Origin: Strigamia acuminata
Lineage: Eukaryota; Arthropoda; Chilopoda; Geophilomorpha; Linotaeniidae
Direction of reading: 5' to 3'
Assembly (NCBI GenBank): GCA_949358305.1
Contig: OX442322.1
Span: 4,898,001 to 4,962,000, forward strand
Length of the DNA: 64,000 bases
Shown here one piece after another: positions 12,521-23,982 of this stretch (position 1 is its first letter; the number at the start of each line of letters is the position of its first letter). A program made the translations under genes and the position numbers. The notes under the pieces are model-generated. The model did no database searches, was not told the DNA's origin, and saw only the letters and a program-made list of their open reading frames with translations.

Positions 12521-12877
12521 CGCTGAACAAAGAACAAAACACGACGCGGAAAACACAAAGGCTCAGAGAATGGCACTGTCGAAAGGCACTGAATCGGAGC
12601 ACTGAACTGGCGCACTTCACTAGCACTTGAGGTTCGAAGCGGAAAGACCAGAATTGGGAGGCAATGCTACAATTGCCTGATAACCCGTGATAAGTGTCCC
12701 CCTGACACTCCCGTCGTACGAATCGTGTAGCGAACGAAAATCGTCTCGGAAATCGAAAATTGCCGCAGAAATCTGAAAATAAACGTTACGTCGCAAAATC
12801 GCGAATTTCGCAAATTCTGCGCCGAAAATTAAGCAAATAACGATGGAATTTAGCAACAAACCATCCTCTGCTACCAA
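12521..12877 (-). other. 5' leader of Copia-D
   Basis: Non-coding on the minus strand between the primer site and the first ATG. No gag N-terminal coding sequence is found here, in line with an internal deletion. The cluster tcgcaaaatcgcgaatttcgc is a small imperfect inverted repeat. Confidence 0.6.
12861..12876 (-). promoter_or_regulatory. Primer-binding site, 3' end of initiator tRNA-Met
   Basis: On the minus strand the sequence after the LTR reads TGGTAGCAGAGGATGG. This is the exact complement of the animal initiator tRNA-Met 3' end including CCA. Copia-B has a shorter version of it at 47458. Confidence 0.85.
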
Positions 12878-13414
12878 TGTAGCAGAGGAGTGCGCAATAT
12901 TCGGTGGAAATACCGAATGGGAAGCGTGCACAAGGCGTCGCAAATGTGCGATGGTTAATTCCGATAACGGAAATTGACGGGCGTGCTTCTCCGCACAGCT
13001 CTGTGTGTGTGGCCTTGTTTGGCACTTATATCCCGTGCCATACACAAAACAAACGATATATAAACTATATTAAACTCTTTTATAAACATAATAACTTACA
13101 TAACTGCAAAATACACATTGGAAAAGGAATGAGTGGCCAACCTTCATGTAGGCTGCCATCTTGGATTGAAAAGGCAATATCAAGTGGCACCTAGTGCCGG
13201 GAATTAACATTATCATAGGATAAATCATTGAATGTAAGAACAAATCATATGAGAATATAAACACTATATGGAATTACATATGTGACAGCGCTAAATAAAC
13301 ATGAATATTGAAAACAATCAAATAATAATTAATATATGCTGAATATCTAAATACAATGTGAAAGATAAACGAAATAAATATATTCATCGATAATATGTGG
13401 TCTTTAGACCAACA
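12878..13414 (-). repeat. 5' LTR of Copia-D
   Basis: 537 bp, partner of 7268-7804. Differences seen include one in gacggg/gacggt, one in gctctg/gctccg, one in caaatcata/caaatcaga and one in atatatgc/atatacgc. Confidence 0.93.
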
Positions 13415-15693
13415 TCTGCATGGCATTATGCTCGGGTATTCGAGAATCACGAAAGGATATCGAGTATGGCTGCCGGAATTTTCCAAAGTAATCGAGACAA
13501 GCGATGTCAAGTTCGTAGAAAGCAGGCGCGGAGTTGAAGGCGTGCTGGGCTTACCAGAAAAGTACACGACTTACATCGATAATTTGGATGACAATTTAGA
13601 TAATGACAATGAGCGCCAATATTATTCGGATGAAGATGTCAGGCCGCCACTACCCCCGCCAGTACCAGTCAAGAAGGAAGAGGACCCACAACTGGAATTA
13701 CCTCAAGTCAAATTGAAGTTTAGATTGCCTGAAGAGAAACTTCAAACCAATTTGCCAAATGTTAGACCAGAAGTGAAGTTGCAAGGCACTTTGCCACAAC
13801 CTGGACAAGGACTTTTGAATCCAGTTCCAACTATTCCTGCACTAGTTTGGAAGAAAACAGAAAAGATCAGGCCAACTGGACAGAAGGATGTCGAGTACAC
13901 GATCCAGGATTATGACAAACCCAAATTACGCTCAATACCTGACGTGAAGCGTTACTGTGCCGACCACAATCTTCGTGTTCCTGAGCATCTGTTTGAGGAC
14001 AAAAGGAAGAAAAAGCCCTCAGAATCGAATACGACGACAGATAGTCTTGACGTGGACTTTGATGATATGAATATCAACTTCGAAGCCAATCACCTAGAAG
14101 TCTACGTACCCGTGCGTTATGAGGAAATTGCGACTTTACCCGAAAGAAATGAATGGCGCCAAGCGATGAACGACGAGATAGACACCATGCATGAGCGCGA
14201 GGTTTGGGAACTCGTTCCACCACCGCCCAACACTAAGATAGTGGGTTGTAGATGGATTTATACAACCAAACAGAATGAAGAGGGGGAAATCGCACGTTAT
14301 AAGGCGAGACTTGTCACGCAAGGTTTCTCCCAAGTCTACGGCGAGTCGTATGAGGAGACATTCTCACCCGTGGTGGACTTTTCAATCGTGCGCTTCATGT
14401 TCACGCTACTCGTTTGTATGCTCAAATGGTCTTACATTCAAGCTGACGTCAAGTGTGCGTATCTTTACGCAAAATTGCATAAAACTGTCTACATGCGTCA
14501 GCCAAAAAGTTTCATTTCCGAAGGCAAGGAGAACTATGTCTGCAAGCTCCTCCGAGCCATATACGGACTGCACCAATCTGGAAGAGAATGGGGCATAGAA
14601 CTGGAAGAAACTTTATTGAAACTAGGACTTGAGCACGTGAATTGGTGCAATTGCGTTTATAAGTACGGAGATATCGCGTATCTAATCGTCTACGTTGACG
14701 ATATTGTAGTTTTCGGAAAGCAGCACGAACATGCGGTGCAAATACTCAATATGATCGGAACGCAATTTGACCTGGTGATCCTCGGACAAACAAAGAAGTT
14801 GTTGGGAGTAGAATTTCATTCATACAAACAACAATTAATTCTTCACCAAAGATCATACGTGAACAAAGTATTGTTGAAGTTCAAGAACCACCTCGAACAC
14901 GTGAAAATTCGATCTCAACCAATGACGAAAGCAACTATCCTCACAAAAAAAGATTGTCCGTAGTCGGACAATCTTTTTTTATCGATGATTCAAAATTATG
15001 GAAGGAATTCCATATCAAAGCTTACTTGGATGTCTGACTTTTATCGCGTCGAGAACAAGGCCCGACATGACTTATGCGGTTAACATCTTAAGCCAATTTC
15101 AATCGAATCCGAGATGGGATCACTGGATTGCGTTACTGGACCTACTCAGTTATCTGAGAACAACAAGAACTCATGGATTAATGTTGTTCCCCAGTAATCG
15201 GATCGAGGTAATTGGGTACAGTGACTCCGATTACGCGAACAACAGAGACGACAGAATCTCCGTTGGAGGAACGTTAATAACACTGGGCAGTACGCCCATT
15301 TACTGGAGAACATTCAAACAAACGAATGTGACACTGTCTACGATGGAGGCAGAATACGTAGCCCTGACAGAGACTGTTAAGGACTATATCTGGATTGTTC
15401 GTGTCCTGCACGAAATTTCTCCTGCGTTGGCAAATGATTTCCCTCATCACGTCATGTGCGATAACATTTCGACAGTAGACTTTACAAAGTCTTGTATTGA
15501 AAATAGGAAAACAAAGCACATTGATGTCCGTTACCATTTTATAAGGGAGCTTGTGAAAAGAGATAATCTCCAAATTCTTCACGTGGGCACGAAGTCTAAT
15601 CATGCGGACATTTTTACAAAGTCAGTCGATAAAACTGACTTAGTGAAATTTTGCGATTGTTTTTTAATCGATTTGAGAATTCTGCATGTTTGA
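13415..15693 (+). pseudogene. Copia-A2 pol, RT and RNase H part
   Basis: Continues the Copia-A2 frame after the Copia-D insertion (HGIMLGYSRITKGYRVW). It contains the integrase C-terminal/linker region rich in Pro and Lys, then RT with KARLVTQGF, DVKCAYLYAKL and YVDDIVVF near 14694. The frame ends at a TAG inside a perfect palindrome (14945-14980). There is also a small deletion just downstream, after which RNase H resumes from the ATG at 14998 (GYSDSDYANN; STMEAEYVALTE; ENRKTKHIDVRYHF) to its stop at 15693. A polypurine tract (gagggggccgat) precedes the LTR at 15724. Confidence 0.9.
14945..14980. repeat. Perfect 16-bp inverted repeat in Copia-A2 pol
   Basis: Arms 14945-14960 and 14965-14980 are exact reverse complements (seven A, then gattgtccg), separated by tagt. 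The related copies A1 and A3-type sequences have no such structure. It creates the stop codon that ends the pol frame. Confidence 0.95.
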
Positions 15694-15723
15694 TGCGAAG
15701 CAGGATAATACGAGGGGGCCGAT

Positions 15724-16032
15724 TGTTAAGATATCATATGTATTAGTTGCCCTTTATATGCGTGTATATATATCTTTATCGTATTATCGTATTGTATAAT
15801 ATTGCTGCTTGTATTTAGCCAACGTGAATAATCACGTTGATTGTTTACATACAGTGTTTGTATGCCGCCTACAGGTGGCTCTTTATGCAACAGGTCATGT
15901 GACCAATGAATAAAGCTCACTTGATGTTTTGATTCACACCTGTGAAAATGATGTGTTTTTCTTTCACCTGATGCATTTTTCCAATCCACTACATTTGCCA
16001 TTATTTCTACAAGTTTACAGCACAACTCAAAA
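15724..16032 (+). repeat. 3' LTR of Copia-A2
   Basis: 309 bp, partner of 4035-4343. The terminal dinucleotide is aa instead of ca, a point change at the LTR tip. It is followed directly by the target duplication tattg. Confidence 0.92.
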
Positions 16033-16155
16033 TATTGGAGAACATTCAAACAACGGAATGTCACGTTATCGACCATGGAGGCAGAGTATGTAGCTCTTAC
16101 TGAAACAGTAAAAGACTACATATGGATTCTAAGAGTGCTATACGAAATCGTTCCC
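16033..16155 (+). pseudogene. Distal RNase H fragment of Copia-A1
   Basis: Continues Copia-A1 after the A2 insertion: RTFKQRNVTLSTMEAEYVAL then VKDYIWILRVLYEI. Similarity stops at about 16155, where a different copia LTR begins. The last part of A1 and its own 3' LTR are lost. Confidence 0.88.
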
Positions 16156-16158
16156 ATA

Positions 16159-16474
16159 TGTCGTATTGTCAAGCAGTGACACTTTATATTTATCGTGACC
16201 TTTTGTTAACTTTTGCTTTTGGCTAAACAAATAGCCGATGCTCTATTTACATGTGTGTTTGTATTTATTCCCATAAGGTGGCGTTGTATACCTATTGGCA
16301 TGTCATGTGACTTGAGAAATAAAACTCACTCTATGTTTGATTTTATACCTGTAAACACCTGTGTTTTACTTTGGACATTTTCTACACCATTGCTGCAGAA
16401 CTATGCAATTAACACAAATATACAAGCAATTTCAACAAAATACAATTTAACTACCATTTCTGCGGGACAGAACA
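16159..16474 (+). repeat. Diverged solo or partial copia LTR
   Basis: About 316 bp from tgtcgtattg to cagaaca. The order of motifs follows the Copia-A LTR: tttacatgtgtgtttgta, an aggtggc box, gtcatgtgac, then an AATAAA in front of actcac and a tacctgtaaacacctgtg block. The sequence is clearly diverged. No target duplication and no primer site are visible, so this is a leftover of a related family. Confidence 0.6.
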
Positions 16475-17935
16475 TTTAGCGATCAATTGATCGTTCCTTC
16501 GATCTGATTGGTGGATCCATTTCCGGTCCTGGGTATCCAGTTCCGGTTGTGGTGAGAATTAACATAGTGCTCTTCCGTATCCATTTCCGGTGATACGGGA
16601 TTGGAGGGATTCGTGGAACCCATGTTCCAATTGGATGACTGGATTAATCCTTAATCCAGCCAGGATATATATACCCGAACAACAGGCCATTCCGCGGCTC
16701 TGTTTGATTATTTCTCTTTGGTATTGTTACTTAAGAAATATGATTCGTTGTCCATTAAAAACCATTTGGTTCTTTGTTGATTTATTCGCAAAGAACCGCG
16801 GCATGATTCTACCGAATCATGCAACCCCCGGCAACTGAAGCTGACGTATTGGATTCTTATGTTGCATAACTGTTTCAACAATACGGTCTCGCCGAGGAGA
16901 ACCTGCCTTCTGTGCAATTCAGTATCCTCCGGGCAGGACAAAGTGGCCATTTTTGGTATGAACGTATTCCGTTACCGCAAGTAAGCACCGATATTGTTGG
17001 GAGTTGGTTCCTTCACTTGATGGTGCCAAAACAGTCTGTTTTACAGTAACCACGAGTAGCACCAAGTGTTTGGCAAGCTGATTCCCATGGTATTTGGTGC
17101 CAAAGCAGTCGGTTTGCAATTAGTACCGCGAAGGGTTAAACTGCTGTGCGGAGCCGCAAGCTATCGACTCCTGTGTTTTGCGATACCGTCAATCACTAGA
17201 TGAACAACCGTGTTGCTGCGCAGGGAACGCTTGATACCGTTCTGCATGGCAAGGCGTTTCTATTGATGGCAACTGTGTGATTGCGACGGGAAGCCTAATC
17301 ATTACTTATTTTATAGCAACAATAAAGACAACCAAGAATTGACTTGAATACAAGTCAAACAATCCATCGTACGATTGAATTACATGCTTAACAAATCATT
17401 GTTTTGTAATGATAAATTGGCGACAATTTATCGGCGAACTAAATCACAACACCTCGAATTAAATATAATTCGTAATCGGAATATTGGTAAGTAAATGAAT
17501 CCATTTACTTAAACCAATATCCTCCCAAAGTTGTGGCGGTGCACGAAAGTCAACCGCACCTCTCGGATCCACTGATATATCAACCCAGGATGATTTACAC
17601 GACGAACCAAGACAGTGAAGCCGACACCGACGGAAGCCACGAGGATCACGAAGCCATCCCAGACTCGAGGACGCAGCCAGACCGGCCCCGATGACATCTA
17701 TAACCAAGTCGAGCAATGGGGAAACCGCTGCCGTAATCCAGGACACGTAATGTTATTATTTTAGAGCCATTCGACTACTTGTTGTATAGTTTAATTGTAC
17801 TTTTAACTGGCCAAATGTCGGCATTGATCTCATGTATAACTTTATTAGCGATTATATTGTTTGGTAACAATAAATATAATTGTTTTGACAACCATCTTTG
17901 TCTTGTATTTATCTCGTTATTATTCACTGTTTATG
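16475..17935 (+). repeat. LTR-F1, old copy of a long hairpin-rich LTR
   Basis: No ORF of note. A TATA stretch lies at 16665-16673. From about 17510 to 17900 the order of segments (aaccaatatcctcccaaag..., ggccaaatgtcggcat, aacaataaatat) follows that of 22315-22640, so this is a diverged copy of the same long LTR. Short stem-loops include GACTTG/CAAGTC near 17340, TAAATTG/CAATTTA near 17413 and AGTAAATG/CATTTACT near 17490. Boundaries are approximate. Confidence 0.5.
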
Positions 17936-17949
17936 CGACTTATACCCGG

Positions 17950-19531
17950 TACTAGCAGAGCTAGGAAGTTGTGGTTGTCACCTTCACAAGTATTTCACCT
18001 CTCTTGACTTTACCAAAGGTTATTATCAGGTCGAGATGGGCGAGGAAGATAGACAAAAGACAGCCTTTTATACCCCAAAAGAAAACTACCAATTTGTCTG
18101 CATGCCTTTTGGTCTTTGCAACGCGCCGTGTACCTTTCAGTTCTTAATGGAACAAGTAATGGGCGAAGCATTATACAAACATGCATTAGTCTATTTAGAT
18201 GATGTCATAATTTTCTCCACCACCTAGAAGAAACATCTTGGACACATCAAAAATGTGTTAGAAAGATTGGATAGAGCCAACTTATCAGTGAATAAGGAAA
18301 AATCAAAATTTGGAAAAACTACACTCAAATTTTTGGGACATTTAATAACTCCAACTGGATTAGCACCTGACCCAGATAAGATAGCTTCTGTTAGGAAATA
18401 TCCTAAACCCACGAACTCAAAGAATATTTAACGATTCCACGGCTTATCAAATTTCTTCCGGAAATTCATTCCCGATCATGCAAAAATTGCTAGACCACTA
18501 CTAGTATGATGCATGACAAAGCCACATTTAAATGGGGAAAAGAACAAGAGGATGCCTTTGAGGCCATAAAAAATATTTTATGTGACAAAACACAAGTCTT
18601 GTTAATGCCAAATATGATGAAACCATTTGTCATTTTGACCGACGCATCACATGATGGGCTTGGAGCTGTGTTATGTCAAGACGTGGAATTTTTTGATGAA
18701 AACAAAGGAAAAACAATTATTACTCCTAGACCCGTAGCTTATGCTAGTCGTGTCTTACGAGGAGTGGAACTACGCTACTCAACACCCGAACTCGAGTGTT
18801 TAGCAGTAGTGTGGGCAGTAGAACGATTCCGACCGTACATTGAATATACGACATTTACTTTGGAATCAGACGCAGAAGCGTTGAAATGGCTGATGGGTAC
18901 ACCAGAACCATCGGGCCGATTTGGTCGTTGGGCGATTAATCTTGAATGCGGCGCCTTCAAGATTAAATATTGACGAGGCACTCAGAATCAAGTTGCCGAC
19001 GCATTTTCAAGAGCTCCTTTGGACATTGATGACATTCCAGAAGACGATTATTGTGAGCCAATTGAAATTACTCAATTTTGGCCAGAATGGGACGGAAATC
19101 GAGAAATTATTCGAAGGAATAATAGAGAAGATTGCCAATTCCTAACGAATGTGCAGCTTCATTTCGATTATTCCAAATTATTATACAATACTTTGGAAAA
19201 GGGGGAGGAGATAGATGAAGCTACAGAAGAAACACTATTCAGTGCTTTAAATGAAGTCTTAAAAGAAGTCCCACTGACTCGAGAAGAGATCATAGAAGCT
19301 CAATTAGCCGATAAAGAATGTAAAATGATAATCGATCATCTAAAACGAGATGAAATTGAACAAAGAAAGTTTAAAAAAACTAAAGAATGGATGAAAGCAG
19401 TCCAAGGTTACCAATTAGATTTTCAAGAGGAAAATGGTAACGAAATGCTGATTTACTTCAAACCAACGTTTGAAGAAGAATTGAATGACTCTGGAAACGG
19501 GTTTAAAGCCGTTATTTCTGTTGAATCGTAG
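17950..19531 (+). pseudogene. Gypsy-type RT and RNase H remnant
   Basis: 5'-truncated Ty3/gypsy pol. RT: SLDFTKGYYQVEMG, MPFGLCNAPCTFQ and YLDDVIIF (near 18200). It then hits a TAG at 18225. A further stretch has FLGHLITPTGLAPD, with a TAA near 18429 and a small frame change before 18506. RNase H: ILTDASHDGLGAVL, YASRVLRGVELRYSTPELECLAVVWAV. A TGA lies at 18971. The tail to 19531 corresponds to the RNase H-integrase spacer, with no integrase zinc motif. At least three stops plus indels make it non-functional. The integrase tail at 26608 may belong to the same family. Confidence 0.85.
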
Positions 19532-19619
19532 CGGAGAATGATGTGGATTCACTAATTCCGCAGTGGTGTGGAAAAACCCCGTTTGTAGAAAGAAATACAC
19601 GAGATCTTAAGTGGTTTAA

Positions 19620-19837
19620 AGCAAAACATAAAGTGAGTGTTTATTCTGATGTCACGTGACTTCCACCGGTATACAGTGCCACCTGTTGGCATGACATAGT
19701 AATAACACACTAGAATGATCGCAAATACTCGTAATGTTAAATGCGAACGTAAACAAATACATATACATATGTGAGAACAATGTTGATTGATAATACGATA
19801 TAATTACAGCAAGATTAATAAACACAATAAGCTAACA
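19620..19837 (-). repeat. Truncated 3' LTR of Copia-A4
   Basis: On the minus strand the LTR starts TGTTAGC at 19837, directly after the polypurine tract (complement of cggccccctcg, 19840-19850). The aggtggc, cacgtgac and AATAAA blocks keep the Copia-A LTR order. The end after AATAAA is missing, so the LTR is cut at about 19620. Confidence 0.65.
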
Positions 19838-19855
19838 ATCGGCCCCCTCGTATAA

Positions 19856-20614
19856 TCAAGCGCTTAACACATTAAGACCAACCAAAAATCGATTACAAAA
19901 TTGTATTAAGTCAGTTTTGTCAACCGATTTTGTGAATATATCAGCGAAATTTGATTTAGTTCCCACATGTACTACTTGGAGATTCTCCCTTTTGACGAGT
20001 TCCCGTATAAAATGGTATCTTACATCGATATGTTTCGTCTTCCGATTCTCGATATTCGACTTTGTAAAGTCTACGAAAGAAATATTATCACACAATACTC
20101 GGTGATAAAATTTGTTTGCCAAATCAGGGACGATCTCGTATAATACTCTGACAATCCAAATGTAGTCTTTCACAATTTTGGTGAGAGCCACATATTCTGC
20201 CTCCATGGTTGACAGTGTCACATTACGCTGTTTAAATGTTCTCCAGTAGATGGGCGCGTTGCCCAACGTTATAAGGGTTCCGCCAACGGAAATTCGATCA
20301 TCTCGATTGTTGGCGTAATCCGAATCGCTATAGCCAATGACTTCAATTCGGTCGTTAGGGAACAACATCAGTCCAAGGTCCTTTGTTGTCCTTAAATAGC
20401 TAAGTAACTCCAACAACACGATCCAATGGTCCTATCCTGGATTGGACTGGAATTGACTCAAAATGTTGATTGCGTACGTCATATCTGGCCTCATTCTTGA
20501 TCCTATAAATGCTAAAGAACCAAGCAAGCTTCTATATGGTATCTTCTCCATGATTTTGAAATCTTCAATTGTCGTGGTGCATTGCTGTTTTGTGAGAATG
20601 GTTGACTTGATCAT
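19856..20614 (-). pseudogene. Copia-A4 RNase H fragment
   Basis: Reverse-oriented copia piece covering the end of RT and all of RNase H: ILTKQQC, PYRSLLGSLAFIG, GYSDSDYANNRDDR, STMEAEYVALT, ENRKTKHIDVRYHF, HADIFTKS-like FADIFTKSVDKTD. One in-frame TAG at 20432-20434 replaces the Trp seen in A1 and A2 (NPGWDHW). It is cut at about 20615, where Tigger-like transposase sequence begins. Confidence 0.88.
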
Positions 20615-20617
20615 TGG

Positions 20618-21190
20618 TTAAACTAAAATCAAATTTGGTTTGAAATAACCTCGTGGTCGAGGTTTCCAAACCTTCTGCTTGTATTCATTCATTAATTTAG
20701 AGGTCATAGACACTTTCATTGCGACCGTAACGACTATATCCTTGGGAAAAACCCCTTTAGGAACATTTTTAAGCCCCTTAAAAATTATCATCGGATTTAA
20801 TTTACTGTCATCTGCCATTGCACTAAGGACCACGGTGTAACGCAATTTTACATACCCAGTAGTCTTGCAAATTACAGATTTTACACCCTTAAAGTCAATG
20901 GTGTTTGTGTTTGGCATATCAAACCACATTGAGCTTTCATCCATATTTCCAATACACGAATCTGTAACCGAAGCTGTAGTAATCGCCGAATCGAGATAAA
21001 CAAAGAAAGCTTTAGCAAGTTTAGGTGCATTAGAAGGGACTTTTTGACCGACACTGGTTACACGACAATTAACAAGGTCATGACGATCATGCAGTCGCTC
21101 ATCGATATAACGACAAATTACGCCAATAGATGGCGCTGGCGACCACAAGCGGCAAATTCGAGTAGAATTTGTCACTTGATGTAAAACCAC
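20618..21190 (-). pseudogene. Tigger/pogo-like DDE transposase fragment
   Basis: Read on the minus strand, the central part matches the Tc1/mariner-pogo-Tigger superfamily DDE_1 pattern. It has the first catalytic Asp in the NMDESSMWFDMP motif, followed by a KLRYTVVLSAMAD strand and KLNPMIIFKG, ending near VWKPRP. The N-terminal DNA-binding domains and the second half of the catalytic core are missing. No terminal inverted repeats are found. The fragment abuts the Copia-A4 remnant within a few bases. Confidence 0.75.
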
Positions 21191-21576
21191 ATAAAATGCA
21201 ACTTTTATGAGATTTTAAGACAGAGAATCGACTTTATCTTATATTTATGGCAATAAATATAGATATTATGTTGTTTTGTGGTAACTCTGCAAAGTTGCCT
21301 CAAAACTAGGTTTAGGGGATTAAATCTCCCTCTCGCACCTGCTCCAAGCGTGGACCCCCGTGGATCAAGTTGAAAGACTTAATCCAAAAGTGTTCCTCGC
21401 TATCCAGTTCCTGTCCCGACCTAGCAGAGAGCTATGGTCTGTCTTGTTGACCACCTGGACTGAAAATGTGTCCTGAGTATCCCATCACCTGGACCAGTGA
21501 TTGGGGGGATTTGCAGGACCATTGCTCTCATTGGAGCAATGGCCAAGCTATTGTTTTCCCCGAGTATATACTTCCT

Positions 21577-22780
21577 CGCAACAGGAAGTAGCTCGCTCTT
21601 GACCAGATATTTTGACTATATGTTTTCTTGAGCCCTTTCTACTACTTCAGTGTTATGTTGATTGCGCAAACACAAGCATGGCTGTTGATTGCGCAGTCAA
21701 TGCCCCTTATTCTGCGGGCCTATGAGAACATACATACGGCGCACACTTGACGTGGAGATGGGTGATATGATGCCTCCATGTCCGGGTGCCCGATGACGGT
21801 TGTGTGACCGTGAGGAGATCAGGTCGCGGCGATGAGTAGTAAGAATCCCGTCGGGCCGGATATAATTCAACATGTGTTCCACAAGGCCTGCCAGTTACAG
21901 TAAACCATGGCTGCCGAACAGCGTGTCGAAAATGTAACATTAGGGTTGAAATAACTAAACTCGGAAAAGTTTAGTTAGATTAAATCCCCAGCTAGTTTAT
22001 GTCACAACTCAGCATTGTGCATAAACATGGATACTTCTTCCAGAACTGTACAAAACTGAAGACTAGCTACATTAGCATTTACTTGCCAGTAAATGTGTAG
22101 CTAAATTGCCAACTTTATGTAAGCAGAATTATTACGAATATTTACTGAAAAGTAATACTCTAATAAATACATCCATTACACGGAACCAGAAGTTATGATT
22201 GTAAACTCGCAACAGTTTACTCTCGTATGAAGAACCATTTGACGTATCACACCAATTATAAATGTCTTAAAACATTTATAAGAGGTCAATTGGTAAATGG
22301 CTCTCACAAGCCATTTAAACCAATAACCGCCCCAAGTTTGTAGCGATGCAGATACCGTCAACCGGACGTCTTCGGATACTAACCTTTTCATTACAGATTC
22401 GAACCAGACCCCGATGTACAATTAAAACCAAATAATCAACCGATTCAGACGACATCTTATCCACCCGATGAAGCCGACTTGATATTATCATAGCGCCGTT
22501 TAGGCGACTGTAAGTATAGTTAATCGACCAATTTATATGGCCAATTGTCGGCATAGTTACTGTATAATTGTATTTCATGCAAATTGATTAATATAATCAC
22601 TTTACGGTGATTATATTTAGATATCAATAAATATGTTATGTCTCGATAACCGCATGTGTCATTATTTTACCCAGTTCACACTTTAGGTTTTGTCAATCCT
22701 ATCTCTCAACTACTGAATAGATAGACTAGCTTGTTATGCCAAAATACACATTTTGAGCGGATAGCGTCATCAAAAGTCAT
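21577..22780 (+). repeat. LTR-F tandem unit 1 (1,204 bp)
   Basis: Starts cgcaacaggaag six bases after the TATA-like stretch. It contains stem-loops such as AACTAAACT/AGTTTAGTT (21953-21976), TAGCTACATTAGCATTTACT with a matching right arm (22063-22103), GTAAACT/AGTTTAC (22201-22220), ATAAATGT/ACATTTAT (22258-22279) and TATAATCAC/GTGATTATA near 22594-22617. Confidence 0.95.
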
Positions 22781-23982
22781 CGCAACAGGAAGTAGCTCGC
22801 TCTTGACCAGATATTTTGACTATATGTTTTCTTGAGCCCTTTCTACTACTTCAGTGTTATGTTGATTGCGCAAACACAAGCATGGCTGTTGATTGCGCAG
22901 TCAATGCCCCTTATTCTGCGGGCCTATGAGAACATACATACGGCGCACACTTGACGTGGAGATGGGTGATATGATGCCTCCATGTCCGGGTGCCCGATGA
23001 CGGTTGTGTGACCGTGAGGAGATCAGGTCGCGGCGATGAGTAGTAAGAATCCCGTCGGGCCGGATATAATTCAACATGTGTTCCACAAGGCCTGCCAGTT
23101 ACAGTAAACCATGGCTGCCGAACAGCGTGTCGAAAATGTAACATTAGGGTTGAAATAACTAAACTCGGAAAAGTTTAGTTAGATTAAATCCCCAGCTAGT
23201 TTATGTCACAACTCAGCATTGTGCATAAACATGGATACTTCTTCCAGAACTGTACAAAACTGAAGACTAACTACATTAGCATTTACTTGCCAGTAAATGT
23301 GTAGCTAAATTGCCAACTTTATACAAGCAGAATTATTACGAATATTTACTGAAAAGTAATACTCTAATAAATACATCCATTACACGGAACCAGAAGTTAT
23401 GATTGTAAACTCGCAACAGTTTACTCTCGTATGAAGAACCATTTGACGTATCACACCAATTATAAATGTCTTAAAACATTTATAAGAGGTCAATTGGTAA
23501 ATGGCTCTCACAAGCCATTTAAACCAATAACCGCCCCAAGTTTGTAGCGATGCAGATACCGTCAACCGGACGTCTTCGGATACTAACCTTTTCATTACAG
23601 ATTCGAACCAGACCCCGATGTACAATTAAAACCAAATAATCAACCGATTCAGACGACATCTTATCCACCCGATGAAGCCGACTTGATATTATCATAGCGC
23701 CGTTTAGGCGACTGTAATTATAGTTAATCGACCAATTTATATGGCCAATTGTCGGCATAGTTACTGTATAATTGTATTTCATGCAAATTGATTAATATAA
23801 TCACTTTACGGTGATTATATTTAGATATCAATAAATGTTATGTCTCGATAACCGCATGTGTCATTATTTTACCCAGTTCACACTTTAGGTTTTGTCAATC
23901 CTATCTCTCAACTACTGAATAGATAGACTAGCTTGTTATGCCAAAATACACATTTTGAGCGGATAGCGTCATCAAAAGTCAT
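22781..23982 (+). repeat. LTR-F tandem unit 2 (1,202 bp)
   Basis: Nearly identical to unit 1. Differences seen include actaactac for actagctac, tatacaagc for tatgtaagc, and aataaatgtt for aataaatatgtt. Confidence 0.95.

Larger units (their letters stand above)
7263..13419 (-). mobile_element. Copia-D LTR retrotransposon inserted in Copia-A2
   Basis: Reverse-oriented Ty1/copia element with 537-bp LTRs at 7268-7804 and 12878-13414. They differ at about four sites by eye. The flanking 5-bp duplication is tctgc (7263-7267 and 13415-13419). Read on the minus strand, the order is 5' LTR (13414 down to 12878), initiator tRNA-Met primer site, one long gag-pol ORF, polypurine tract (7816 down to 7805) and 3' LTR. 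Removing it restores the Copia-A2 pol frame (KSL-HGIMLGYS). The gag N-terminal domain is absent. Confidence 0.95.
4030..16037 (+). mobile_element. Copia-A2 LTR retrotransposon with target duplication
   Basis: Ty1/copia element bounded by two 309-bp LTRs (4035-4343 and 15724-16032), flanked by the 5-bp duplication tattg (4030-4034 and 16033-16037). Removing it restores a continuous RNase H reading frame in Copia-A1. By eye the LTRs differ at about three positions. The element is dead as it stands: gag has a 17-bp deletion near 5162, pol carries a palindromic scar at 14945-14980, and a reverse Copia-D element sits in the integrase-RT interval (7268-13414). Confidence 0.93.

Noticed and set aside
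12861-12876. tRNA gene fragment (ccatcctctgctacca)
   Set aside because: It is only the complement of the tRNA 3' end adjacent to an LTR, which is a primer-binding site and not a tRNA gene.
14945-14980. Bacterial-style rho-independent terminator
   Set aside because: The hairpin plus T run has the right shape but lies inside a eukaryotic copia pol and is a rearrangement scar.
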